14,911 bases of DNA from assembly GCA_021736615.1 (NCBI GenBank), contig JAIPFN010000130.1, positions 1 to 14,911 on the forward strand, given 5' to 3'. Positions within the stretch are counted from its first letter, which is position 1; every line of letters starts with the position of its first letter. Below are positions 1-5,691 of this stretch, in pieces. Source of the stretch: Phycisphaerae bacterium. GTDB lineage: Bacteria; Planctomycetota; Phycisphaerae; Sedimentisphaerales; Anaerohalosphaeraceae. The notes under the pieces are model-generated. The model was not told the origin of the DNA, searched no databases, and saw nothing but the letters and a program-made list of their open reading frames with translations. Position numbers and translations under genes: made by a program.

Positions 1-50
1 CTTTTTTTTATCCTGTAATCCTGTCAAAAAGAAAACTGTGAACGGTTACG

Positions 51-1523
51 CTATTTCAACTTCTCGGCCTCAGCACTCAATGCATCCAACTCCTCACGAA
101 GAGGAGTAACCCTTGTAGCAATATATTCTTCGATAAACACTTTCGGAATAAGTCCATCAAAACTTTTTCTCATTTCATCACCAATTCGCTCTGCCTTGCC
201 GACAGTCCAGTACAAATACTTAAGTTTCTTAAGCCCCTCAACACTGCTCAGTGCACTAGTCCGCCGAGGATCGATCTTACACAGCGCCAACTGCTCCCGA
301 ACCTGCTGAACCAGTCCCCAACCGCCCTTGCGGGTATCCGCAAGTCGCGTCATTGCCTTCTTGCATGCTTCAAAACGTTTCTTTTCACCCAGTTCTGCCA
401 ATGTGTCAACACATCCCTGCAAACCGCCCGCTGGCTCAACGCCGTCATGCAGAATAACCCCGACATTTACAAGCGAATCCAGCGCCGAATCTATCGGAAC
501 GCACTGGACCGTATCTACAGCATACCGGCTCCATGCCGTTGCGACAACACCTTTATAATCAAAACGCTGCGCAACACGCATCCACGCCTTAGCGTTCTCC
601 GCACGTGCCGGAATATCCGGCAACTCCACATTGTACCCTTCGGCCCCCTTGTATGCGGTTCCACCCCACAGAACAATCCCATGTTCCCGGAACCGTTTGA
701 CGTATTCCGTCTTAAAGTGTCCCTTAGTCGTATCAGGATCACCTCCATAACCCCACGTCATAAGATCGCTCTTTTTGCCAAGCGACTTCAGCGCCTCGCT
801 GTCCCAGTCAACCATCATATCGTGCCAGAGTATCGGGCGTATATTCCGCCCATTAAGACTGTCAAGAATAGGCTCGACATGATGCAGGTAAAGAGCGCCC
901 TTACCGTGCTTTTCGATAAAGGCCTTTGATTTGGGATTCTCGCCCAATTGCCATGCCTCATCGCCGCCCAGGTGGAAATGCTTAACATCCGGCATAAGCT
1001 TAAGTACATCATCGACCATCCCCTGAATAAGCTCCCGCGCCCCCGGAGCCGTCGGACATAAACAACCGGAGTTATCCGGCACTTCGCGAAGCTTCTCATA
1101 CCCCGGCGTACTCAAAGGTGTCTGCATATGCCCAAGACACTGCACCAACGGGATCAACTCAAGCCCAAGTTCCTTAGCCGCTTCCTGAAAACGCCGAATA
1201 TCATCAGGAGTATAAGCAGCCGGACTGCGAAAACGTTCATCAACCGTCCACGGAAAAGAGTCTTCCCATTCCACCAGAACGACATTATACCTCGCCGCCG
1301 CAAATATCTTAAGAAGTTCAACAAACCTGTCCGCCGTCGGAGGCAAACCTTTAAGGTCCATATGAACCCCGCGCCTCTGGACAACAGGCTTTTCTTTACT
1401 AAACAGCTTATCAAATGTCATTTGATTTACCTGCTTCTGCCCAGCTTGCGGAAAACCTGTACCTGCAAAAAAAGACAACACAAAAACACAGATCACTGCC
1501 CGTAACTTCAATTCCTTAATCAT
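51..1523 (-). CDS. Secreted GH20-like beta-N-acetylhexosaminidase
   Basis: A 490-residue protein. The first ~25 residues form a signal peptide (MIKELK, then a hydrophobic run ending near GTGFPQAG), so it is exported. Residues ~50-340 resemble the GH20 (beta/alpha)8 catalytic domain. HFHLGGDEAW at ~182-191 is the family motif carrying the Asp-Glu catalytic pair (D188, E189). In GH20 this pair supports substrate-assisted hydrolysis of terminal N-acetylhexosamine. The remaining ~140 residues are helical and charged, and I do not recognise them. The usual N-terminal GH20b domain seems to be absent, as in HexD-type members. An in-frame ATG lies 78 nt upstream, but the 1523 start is preferred because GGAAAG sits 7 nt before it and the signal peptide begins there. 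A TATAAT-like -10 (1619-1624) lies upstream without a clear -35. The stop is TAG. Substrate is inferred from family only. Confidence 0.82.
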   Translation of the reverse strand: MIKELKLRAVICVFVLSFFAGTGFPQAGQKQVNQMTFDKLFSKEKPVVQRRGVHMDLKGLPPTADRFVELLKIFAAARYNVVLVEWEDSFPWTVDERFRSPAAYTPDDIRRFQEAAKELGLELIPLVQCLGHMQTPLSTPGYEKLREVPDNSGCLCPTAPGARELIQGMVDDVLKLMPDVKHFHLGGDEAWQLGENPKSKAFIEKHGKGALYLHHVEPILDSLNGRNIRPILWHDMMVDWDSEALKSLGKKSDLMTWGYGGDPDTTKGHFKTEYVKRFREHGIVLWGGTAYKGAEGYNVELPDIPARAENAKAWMRVAQRFDYKGVVATAWSRYAVDTVQCVPIDSALDSLVNVGVILHDGVEPAGGLQGCVDTLAELGEKKRFEACKKAMTRLADTRKGGWGLVQQVREQLALCKIDPRRTSALSSVEGLKKLKYLYWTVGKAERIGDEMRKSFDGLIPKVFIEEYIATRVTPLREELDALSAEAEKLK

Positions 1524-1530
1524 TTCAACA

Positions 1531-1536
1531 CTTTCC
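1531..1536 (-). promoter_or_regulatory. Ribosome binding site that sets the GH20-like start
   Basis: GGAAAG on the minus strand, 7 nt before the ATG at 1523-1521. It supports the internal start with the signal peptide over the longer in-frame start at 1601. Confidence 0.6.
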
Positions 1537-1640
1537 AAAAATAATCTAAACTGCCAAAAATTGAAAATCCTGATACAACTCGACCCGCCAAAGGAAACCA
1601 TTGGAGGGTCGAATTTCTATTATACATTTCAAACCGGCAG

Positions 1641-1662
1641 GTAGGATGGGCTGTGCCCATGC
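1641..1662. repeat. REP-like palindrome between the two secreted-protein genes
   Basis: GTAGG is followed by ATGGGC-TGT-GCCCAT, a perfect 6-bp stem with a 3-nt loop (1646-1660). The lead-in GTAGGRTG recurs at 4768 and 4838, which suggests a dispersed repeat family. AAACCGGC flanks it as a direct repeat (1631-1638 and 1670-1677). No T-tract follows on either strand, so it does not look like an intrinsic terminator. Confidence 0.5.
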
Positions 1663-1680
1663 TGTTAAAAACCGGCTTGA

Positions 1681-2847
1681 TCAGTCAGCTTGCTGATTCA
1701 GCGAATATTTAATCGCAATCACAGAATAAGCAGTAGCAAGGTCCTTGATATTTTCCTGGTATCTACCGTTAGGATTTACCCAGTACCCGTCCTCATGTTG
1801 TAGCGATATGATCTTCTGGATGAAATCTTCGCGCCAGTAGTGTTTCTTGCCTTTGCTGTCGACAATGACATCCCCGCCAAACGCCGTCAGACACTTCGTC
1901 GCCGTCATGAAATAATAATACAGCGAAGTCGTCCCGAAATGAGGATTCTCTTCAACGGTATAGTTATCGCAAAGCCACGCATAAGCACTCTTGACCCGGA
2001 TATCGTTCTTGTCGACACCGGCATAGAGCAGGCTCTTAAGCCCCGCGAAAGTCATCGAACCATAAGAAACACTCCGTTCGGGATCGTAATGACCCGTCTC
2101 ATAGATAAACCCGCCGTCATTCGTGGCATAATCCATTTTGTTGACATCTGTAAGATTCTGCGTACGTGCCAGAAATACCAGTGCCTTGCGCCAATGCTCT
2201 CCCTTCTGCTCATTAGGCTTAACCTGACCCTTGGAGTCTTTTAACTCAAGATCTTCAGCCGCTTTTATCCCTTCAAGCGCCAGGTGCAGATTCGAAAGGT
2301 CCGGACGCGTGTCGCCGCCGTAGCCGATCCCGCCATAAAACGCGTCTTTGGGAGCAATATCTTCACCTTCGTCCAGCTGGAACTGGATCAGGTAGTTTTT
2401 CGCGTTTTTGATTATCTCCTTGTACTCAGGCTTATTCGCCTCGGTAAAAGCCAGCAGACATACAGCCGTTGAGTAGTTGCGATACTTTACTTCATGAAGA
2501 TAAATACCGCCGTTAGGTTTGACATTTTTCTCAAGGAAAGCATAGCCTTTTTTGATGATCTCAGCAGTTTTGGCATCGGGATTATACTCCGGAGCCAGAA
2601 CATAACTGTATAATACTAGAGCAGTTACAGCAGGATCGTCCATCCACGACCCATCTTCTTTCTGCGTACCGGCAAAATATTTAAACGCAGTTTCCATTGA
2701 ATGGCGGCTCTCGTTAAGCAGCGACAGATTCTTAACGCTCGAGCTTTGCTTATTCTCAGCCAGGTAACGTTGATCACCGCTTTGCCCAAATGACACAGAA
2801 ACAACCATAAAAACCATCAAAACAGCAATAATAAATCTTGTTTTCAC
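1681..2847 (-). CDS. Secreted alpha/alpha-toroid (prenyltransferase/squalene-cyclase-like repeat) protein
   Basis: A 388-residue protein with an N-terminal signal peptide (hydrophobic residues 5-20, then FGQSG). The rest consists of repeated helical hairpins with Gly/aromatic turns typical of the terpenoid cyclase/prenyltransferase toroid: EDGSW at 64-68, NGGIY at 112-116, YGGIGYGG at 171-178, NDGGF at 243-247, and EDGYW at 352-356. The DxDD acid motif of squalene-hopene cyclase is not visible. Enzymatic cyclisation is therefore unlikely, and the fold may serve binding or another extracellular role. The start is GTG (2847-2845), with GAAAGG 7 nt upstream. The gene lies 157 nt upstream of the GH20-like gene on the same strand; co-transcription is possible but the gap holds a palindrome and a -10-like box. 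Function unknown. Confidence 0.8.
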   Translation of the reverse strand: MKTRFIIAVLMVFMVVSVSFGQSGDQRYLAENKQSSSVKNLSLLNESRHSMETAFKYFAGTQKEDGSWMDDPAVTALVLYSYVLAPEYNPDAKTAEIIKKGYAFLEKNVKPNGGIYLHEVKYRNYSTAVCLLAFTEANKPEYKEIIKNAKNYLIQFQLDEGEDIAPKDAFYGGIGYGGDTRPDLSNLHLALEGIKAAEDLELKDSKGQVKPNEQKGEHWRKALVFLARTQNLTDVNKMDYATNDGGFIYETGHYDPERSVSYGSMTFAGLKSLLYAGVDKNDIRVKSAYAWLCDNYTVEENPHFGTTSLYYYFMTATKCLTAFGGDVIVDSKGKKHYWREDFIQKIISLQHEDGYWVNPNGRYQENIKDLATAYSVIAIKYSLNQQAD

Positions 2848-2901
2848 TTTTTAACCTTTCAATATGTACCAAACTAACTTGATTCTTTTAACAAAAATGC
2901 C

Positions 2902-2916
2902 TCGGCCAAAGGCCGA
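2902..2916. other. Short GC-rich hairpin upstream of the toroid gene
   Basis: TCGGCC-AAA-GGCCGA is a perfect 6-bp stem. Read on the minus strand it is followed by GGCATTTTTG, which is weakly terminator-like. It lies about 55 nt upstream of the toroid-protein start, so it could be a leader element or simply a REP-like repeat. Confidence 0.4.
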
Positions 2917-2922
2917 ATCCTA

Positions 2923-2957
2923 AATTCGTAATTGGTAATTCGTAATTCATAATTACA
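2923..2957. repeat. Heptameric tandem repeat, about five copies
   Basis: Five consecutive 7-nt units read AATTCGT, AATTGGT, AATTCGT, AATTCAT and AATTACA. It is short and degenerate, with no coding role. Confidence 0.65.
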
Positions 2958-2979
2958 AACTGACCCATAGGGCAGTTTG
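2956..2979. other. Hairpin CAAACTG/CAGTTTG
   Basis: A 7-bp stem (2956-2962 with 2973-2979) continues, past a bulged A, into CCC-ATA-GGG. No T-tract follows on either strand. It overlaps the last heptamer unit by two bases. Role unknown. Confidence 0.4.
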
Positions 2980-3129
2980 ATTTACTACGTATCTCGGATG
3001 CAATTTATTGCAGCAAATCCATATATTTTTGCCAGACAATCCGGGCCAATCCCGCAATATCTGCCATACATCCAAAGAGCATTTTAACATTATTAAAGTC
3101 ATATTACAAGCAGTAAAAACCCCAAACAA

Positions 3130-3228
3130 AAGCGCGAGGGCGCAAGTTGAAAATCCCGGCTTTACGTCGGGGCCCTCCGAATAAAACCCCAAAAAAACAG
3201 TAATAACGCTAATAATCTAAAACTAAAC
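3130..3228. repeat. Dispersed repeat, copy A (with extra internal hairpin)
   Basis: Shares AAGCGCGAGGGCGC, GCCCTCCGAATAAAACCCC and ACAGTAATAACGC with copy B at 3280-3352. The outer arms GAGGGC/GCCCTC can pair. Here the loop holds about 28 extra nt that form their own stem, CCCGGC-TTTAC-GTCGGG (3155-3171), with one G-T pair. Confidence 0.65.
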
Positions 3229-3279
3229 CATCGTTGCCAAATAAATTCGGCTTTAAAGAACCGTAAGACACCCACACAG

Positions 3280-3352
3280 AAGCGCGAGGGCGCGAGCCCT
3301 CCGAATAAAACCCCAAAAAGACAGTAATAACGCCAAAAATAGAGATTAAACC
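3280..3352. repeat. Dispersed repeat, copy B (simple hairpin)
   Basis: The same unit as copy A but with a minimal loop: GAGGGC-GCGA-GCCCTC, a 6-bp stem closed by a GCGA tetraloop. It is followed by CGAATAAAACCCC and ACAGTAATAACGC, as in copy A. The two copies lie about 150 nt apart in direct orientation. Confidence 0.65.
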
Positions 3353-3414
3353 CTGATGCGGATCGTTTGCCGTTTACATGGACAATATAATTGTAAATGT
3401 CAATGCCAACATAA

Positions 3415-3882
3415 ACCGTTCTGGTAAATAAAGTTACAGTCCGCCACCAAAAAAACTCGCTCACCAGACTAACTGACATTGACACCGGTTATAAGACTGT
3501 CAAGTTCGCCCATACCTATGTCGCAAATCCCAACAATATCGACAATAAAACCTTTGACCACCCCACCAACGCCCCATATAATAACTATGACTATGACGAT
3601 ATTGACAGGCTCACCGAAGCCGATTATCTCGTTGGCACATTAACAGAGGACGAAGTCTTTACAATGGACGATCTTGGAAACAGATCAAACGTAAACCTGC
3701 GATCAGGCTTACAGCGGAATTGCCAATGGGCTACAGCCAAGGCATTGGACGGTTGTTGCTTAAATGCAAGATGGAAGCCATCTGCACCGATAGCAAATGA
3801 TTTCTGTGTTCAGTGGGTGACTGTGATAAGTCCGTCAGGGGCTCCAACTTCTCGTTGTATCAAACGCTCTTGGGAGTTTTAA
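3415..3882 (+). pseudogene. RHS (YD-repeat) protein, 3' remnant
   Basis: An open stretch of 155 codons with no credible start; stops at 3388, 3394 and 3412 close the frame upstream. The first part has RHS character: NNYDYDDIDRLTEADY is a YDxxxRLxxA(x)Y repeat, and EVFTMDDLGNRSNVNLR follows. In family members the repeats would continue for hundreds of residues towards a core domain. Here the resemblance stops near 3705. It is replaced by about 57 residues rich in Cys and Trp (GLQRNCQWATAKALDG onwards) that I cannot place, perhaps an inserted or rearranged segment. The stop codon ends 1 nt before the next ATG. The 5' end, any secretion signal and the core are missing, so it is probably not functional. 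Confidence 0.7.
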
Positions 3883-3883
3883 T

Positions 3884-4390
3884 ATGGTACGTCTTAAAAA
3901 GAAAAGTATTAAGCTAATTATATTTTTGAGTATTTTTGCGATTATTACGATATTTTTATATGTTCTTGGTGCAAGAAAGATGACTGACATCGACTGTCGT
4001 CTTAGATTGAAAACTTTAGGGACAAATATATCTTCTTATGATTTTAATCAAAATCTGGAACCAGAAATTTGGTATGATTTGTTAATGCATGATCAGAATC
4101 TGCCTGAAAATTATTTTAGATGTAAAATTTCTCATGAGAAAGGAAAATCGGGACATTATTATATTAATATTAATTATTACTCTGAAGGAGAACCTCCTCC
4201 AAAAATGGTAGTTGTTTTTGAAGGGGATTCTGGATGGAATTTATGTGGTGATGTTGATGACATACGCCCTATCCACCATGGTGGTTGTCATGTCCTTTTC
4301 TCAGATGGAACTGTAGAATTTGTTCATGAAGATGATTTTACTAAGTTAAATTGGACGAAAATCCAAATGAAGTTGCAGGACGACCATTGA
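3884..4390 (+). CDS. H-X9-DG pseudopilin-like membrane-anchored protein
   Basis: A 168-residue protein. Residues 1-9 are basic (MVRLKKKSI) and 10-28 form one hydrophobic helix, giving an N-in anchor with the rest outside the membrane. The body follows the layout of the DUF1559/prepilin-processing-associated proteins of Planctomycetota: CRLRLKTLGTNISSY (38-52) matches the usual C-x-x-x-L-K-x-L-G-x-x-x-x-x-Y stretch, YFRC (77-80) matches the later Cys, and HHGGCHVLFSDGTVEFV (131-147) contains H131-x9-D141-G142. The standard prepilin leader (G-F-T-L-I-E-L-L-V-V) is replaced by an unrelated hydrophobic run, so processing and assembly into a pseudopilus are doubtful. GGGAG lies 7 nt before the ATG. 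The gene is visibly more AT-rich than the export cluster, with many AAT, TAT and TTT codons. It follows the RHS remnant by 1 nt. Confidence 0.72.
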   Translation: MVRLKKKSIKLIIFLSIFAIITIFLYVLGARKMTDIDCRLRLKTLGTNISSYDFNQNLEPEIWYDLLMHDQNLPENYFRCKISHEKGKSGHYYININYYSEGEPPPKMVVVFEGDSGWNLCGDVDDIRPIHHGGCHVLFSDGTVEFVHEDDFTKLNWTKIQMKLQDDH

Positions 4391-4474
4391 TTAAATCCCT
4401 AGACTTTGCTGTCGTCAGCGACCCTACTTATACCCTCCCCGCCAATCACCGTAGTACCTTTAACCCACAGACCG

Positions 4475-4568
4475 TTAATCTTAACAGTTACAACCCCCAG
4501 ACCATTAGCCCTCAGAGCACAGTTGCAACCCACAGATATTTAATCTTAACAGTTTCAACCCACAGACC
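4475..4568. repeat. Direct repeat of ~29 nt, two copies
   Basis: TTAATCTTAACAGTTWCAAC followed by CCMCAGACC occurs at 4475-4503 and 4540-4568, 65 nt apart, with only two differences. Partial AACCCACAGA units occur nearby (4463 and 4528), suggesting a decayed longer array. Confidence 0.55.
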
Positions 4569-4584
4569 TGGTAACCGTTCAAAC

Positions 4585-4668
4585 CTTTCAAACTTTTCAC
4601 ACCTTTCAAACTTTTCTCACCTTTCAAACCGTTCACACATTTAAAACTTTCCTCTACTTTCAAACCTG
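4585..4668. repeat. 18-nt tandem repeat, about 4.7 copies
   Basis: Units start at 4585, 4603, 4621, 4639 (diverged) and 4657 (partial). The consensus is CTTTCAAACTTTTCACAC. The 18-nt period keeps a reading frame (Leu-Ser-Asn-Phe-Ser-His), but no supported gene crosses it. Confidence 0.75.
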
Positions 4669-4687
4669 CAACTCCTGTAGGCTATGT

Positions 4688-4706
4688 CCCAGAGTGACAT
4701 TCTGGG
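4688..4706. other. Hairpin CCCAGA/TCTGGG
   Basis: A 6-bp perfect stem with a 7-nt loop. There is no T-tract and no adjacent gene. It is probably another dispersed palindrome. Confidence 0.35.
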
Positions 4707-4767
4707 TATACATATACTATTGGCCTCGTAGATCGTTATGCGTAACTGTAAGTTCACACGCAGTCGC

Positions 4768-4830
4768 GTAGGATGGATAAAAATGTTTTTCTTTTACCCA
4801 TCGAATCCATGTACGGTCAGGATGGGTAAA
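4768..4830. repeat. REP-like element with two alternative stems
   Basis: Starts with GTAGGATGG (4768-4776). Arm 1 GATGGATAAAA (4772-4782) and arm 3 GATGGGTAAA (4821-4830) can each pair with arm 2 TTTTACCCATC (4792-4802). Pairing with arm 1 has one A-C mismatch; pairing with arm 3 is perfect over 10 bp. The two folds are mutually exclusive. Confidence 0.5.
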
Positions 4831-4836
4831 TAGCAA

Positions 4837-4860
4837 GTAGGGTGTGCTTTAGCACACGCC
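4837..4860. repeat. REP-like palindrome GTGTGC/GCACAC
   Basis: GTAGG leads into GTGTGC-TTTA-GCACAC (4842-4857), extended by GG/CC across a bulged G. It shares the lead-in and design with the palindromes at 1641 and 4768. Confidence 0.5.
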
Positions 4861-4966
4861 GAAACTATTATACAAGGTCATTTCCCACTAAATACCCAGC
4901 CCCCCTTTTCCGTCACTCAACCGCATGTAAAACAGCAGCATGAAACACAAGGGCTGTACTGGTTCG

Positions 4967-5065
4967 CTATAGCACATATATATTCTTGTAATATTTATCA
5001 GTAAGCAACCCGAACGCCTCTAGATCGCCAAACTGACTGGCCTTTACAAGTGTAATTTCGTCCAT
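4967..5065 (-). pseudogene. ECF sigma factor, N-terminal fragment
   Basis: A minus-strand ATG at 5065-5063 opens 32 codons that end at TAG (4969-4967). The peptide begins MDEITLVKASQFGDLEAF and ends TDKYYKNIYVL. This matches region 2.1 of ECF sigma-70 factors, where the pattern is L-V-x-x-A-x-x-G-D-x-x-A-F-x-x-L-x-x-x-Y-Y-x-x-I-Y. No continuation (region 2.2 onwards, region 4) is visible below 4967, so about 80% of the gene is missing. The ribosome site is weak (GGAACG). An expressed microprotein cannot be excluded but a truncated gene is more likely. Confidence 0.6.
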
Positions 5066-5152
5066 GACAGTCGTTCCAAAAACCAAAAAGATTAACAGTT
5101 ACCAATAGTAGAGATACATACAACTCAAAATAATTTCAAAAAACACATATAA

Positions 5153-5668
5153 TTTATTATCTCCACAAAAAAGACATCAAGACATATCCTTGAACTCAAG
5201 GGGGTTGCAGACTTTCTTAACATACGGCATACCTTCGGAACCCTGCTTGCAAGGTCAGAAGTATTGCCACAGGATGCACAAAAACTTATGCGTCATTCCG
5301 ACATCAACCTAACAATGCGTATATATACTCACCTGAAAATATCTGACAAAGCCGAGTCTATAAAAAAATTACCTCCGATTACGATCAAAAAGAAAAGATT
5401 AGCCAAAGCTGGCACGGCAGACACCCCGGAAAATTTAACCGCCGATTTAACCAAAAACCCAAGCAAAATTAAGCAAAATTTAACAAGATTCGGTAGAGGG
5501 GCAATTGACGGTAACATCGGCATGTATGACGTAACCCCTTGTAAAATATACAGGTTACATTACATTGTAGAAACACGCCCGCCGCGATTCGAACACGGGA
5601 CCTACGGATTAGAAATCCGTTGCTCTATCCAGCTGAGCTACGGGCGCTTGAGAATTGCGGGATTATAA
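5153..5668 (+). pseudogene. Tyrosine recombinase/integrase, C-terminal remnant
   Basis: The frame opens after TAA at 5150-5152 and has no start. VADFLNIRHTFGTLLA, then LMRHSDINLTMRIYTHL, are the C-terminal active-site blocks of phage-type integrases: Arg (5225-5227) and His (5228-5230) of R-x-x-H, His (5294-5296), and the nucleophile Tyr (5324-5326). The N-terminal DNA-binding domain and the first catalytic Arg are missing. A polar tail (AGTADTPENLTADLTKNPSK) resembles tails seen in planctomycete integrases. The frame then runs on antisense through the tRNA-Arg gene before stopping at 5668, so its last ~32 codons are unlikely to be original. The fragment points at the tRNA 3' end, the usual attachment site for such enzymes. 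It cannot encode an active recombinase. Confidence 0.75.
5574..5647 (-). tRNA. tRNA-Arg (anticodon UCU)
   Basis: A 74-nt cloverleaf. The acceptor stem GCGCCCG/CGGGCGT has seven pairs with a G-T first pair. The D-arm region reads GCTCAGCTGGATAGAGC. The anticodon stem ACGGA/TCCGT closes the loop TTTCTAA, giving anticodon TCT. The T-arm is CCGTG-TTCGAAT-CGCGG. The discriminator base is G, and CCA is not encoded (GTTTC follows). It reads AGA and probably AGG codons. The integrase remnant abuts its 3' end. Confidence 0.95.
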
Positions 5669-5691
5669 CGACCTATCTATCGTCATGTCAA
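5662..5691 (-). promoter_or_regulatory. Sigma-70-type promoter of tRNA-Arg
   Basis: Minus strand TTGACA (5691-5686), an 18-nt spacer, then TATAAT (5667-5662). Both boxes match consensus. The -10 ends 14 nt before the tRNA 5' end, leaving a short leader. Confidence 0.75.

Larger units (their letters stand above)
2848..3414. other. Gene-poor interval with short repeats and hairpins
   Basis: No supported gene lies here. The interval contains the GAAAGG ribosome site of the toroid gene, a TCGGCC/GGCCGA hairpin, a 7-bp tandem repeat, a CAAACTG/CAGTTTG hairpin, and two copies of a longer hairpin-bearing repeat. Minus-strand open stretches crossing it are made of this repeat material and have neither family resemblance nor ribosome sites. 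Confidence 0.6.
4391..5152. other. Repeat-rich interval with one gene fragment
   Basis: No intact gene. It holds a duplicated ~29-nt sequence, an 18-nt tandem repeat, several palindromes of the GTAGGRTG type, and a 5' fragment of an ECF sigma factor gene on the minus strand. The remainder shows no recognisable coding or RNA feature. Confidence 0.6.

Noticed and set aside
447..929. A 160-codon plus-strand open frame
   Set aside because: It lies antisense within the GH20-like gene and has no recognisable domain or ribosome site.
1524..1601. Longer N-terminus for the GH20-like protein
   Set aside because: It would place 26 residues before a clear signal peptide, and the internal ATG has the better ribosome site.
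3130..3352. CRISPR array
   Set aside because: There are only two copies, of unequal length and with internal palindromes, with no spacers of uniform size and no cas genes in the window.
2953..3485. Two minus-strand open frames rich in hydrophobic and aromatic residues
   Set aside because: They are built from the repeats at 3130 and 3280, lack ribosome sites, and overlap the RHS remnant on the other strand.
3884..4390. Immunity protein of an RHS toxin
   Set aside because: Position fits, but the H-x9-DG motif and the upstream Cys/LKxLG block fit the pseudopilin-like family better. The adjacent RHS gene is also broken.
4351..4644. A 97-codon plus-strand frame with SNFSH-type repeats
   Set aside because: It starts inside the H-X9-DG gene in another frame without a ribosome site, and consists mostly of intergenic tandem repeats.
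4585..4668. CRISPR array or iteron-type origin
   Set aside because: The 18-nt units are contiguous with no spacers. No replication initiator gene or DnaA-box cluster was seen nearby.
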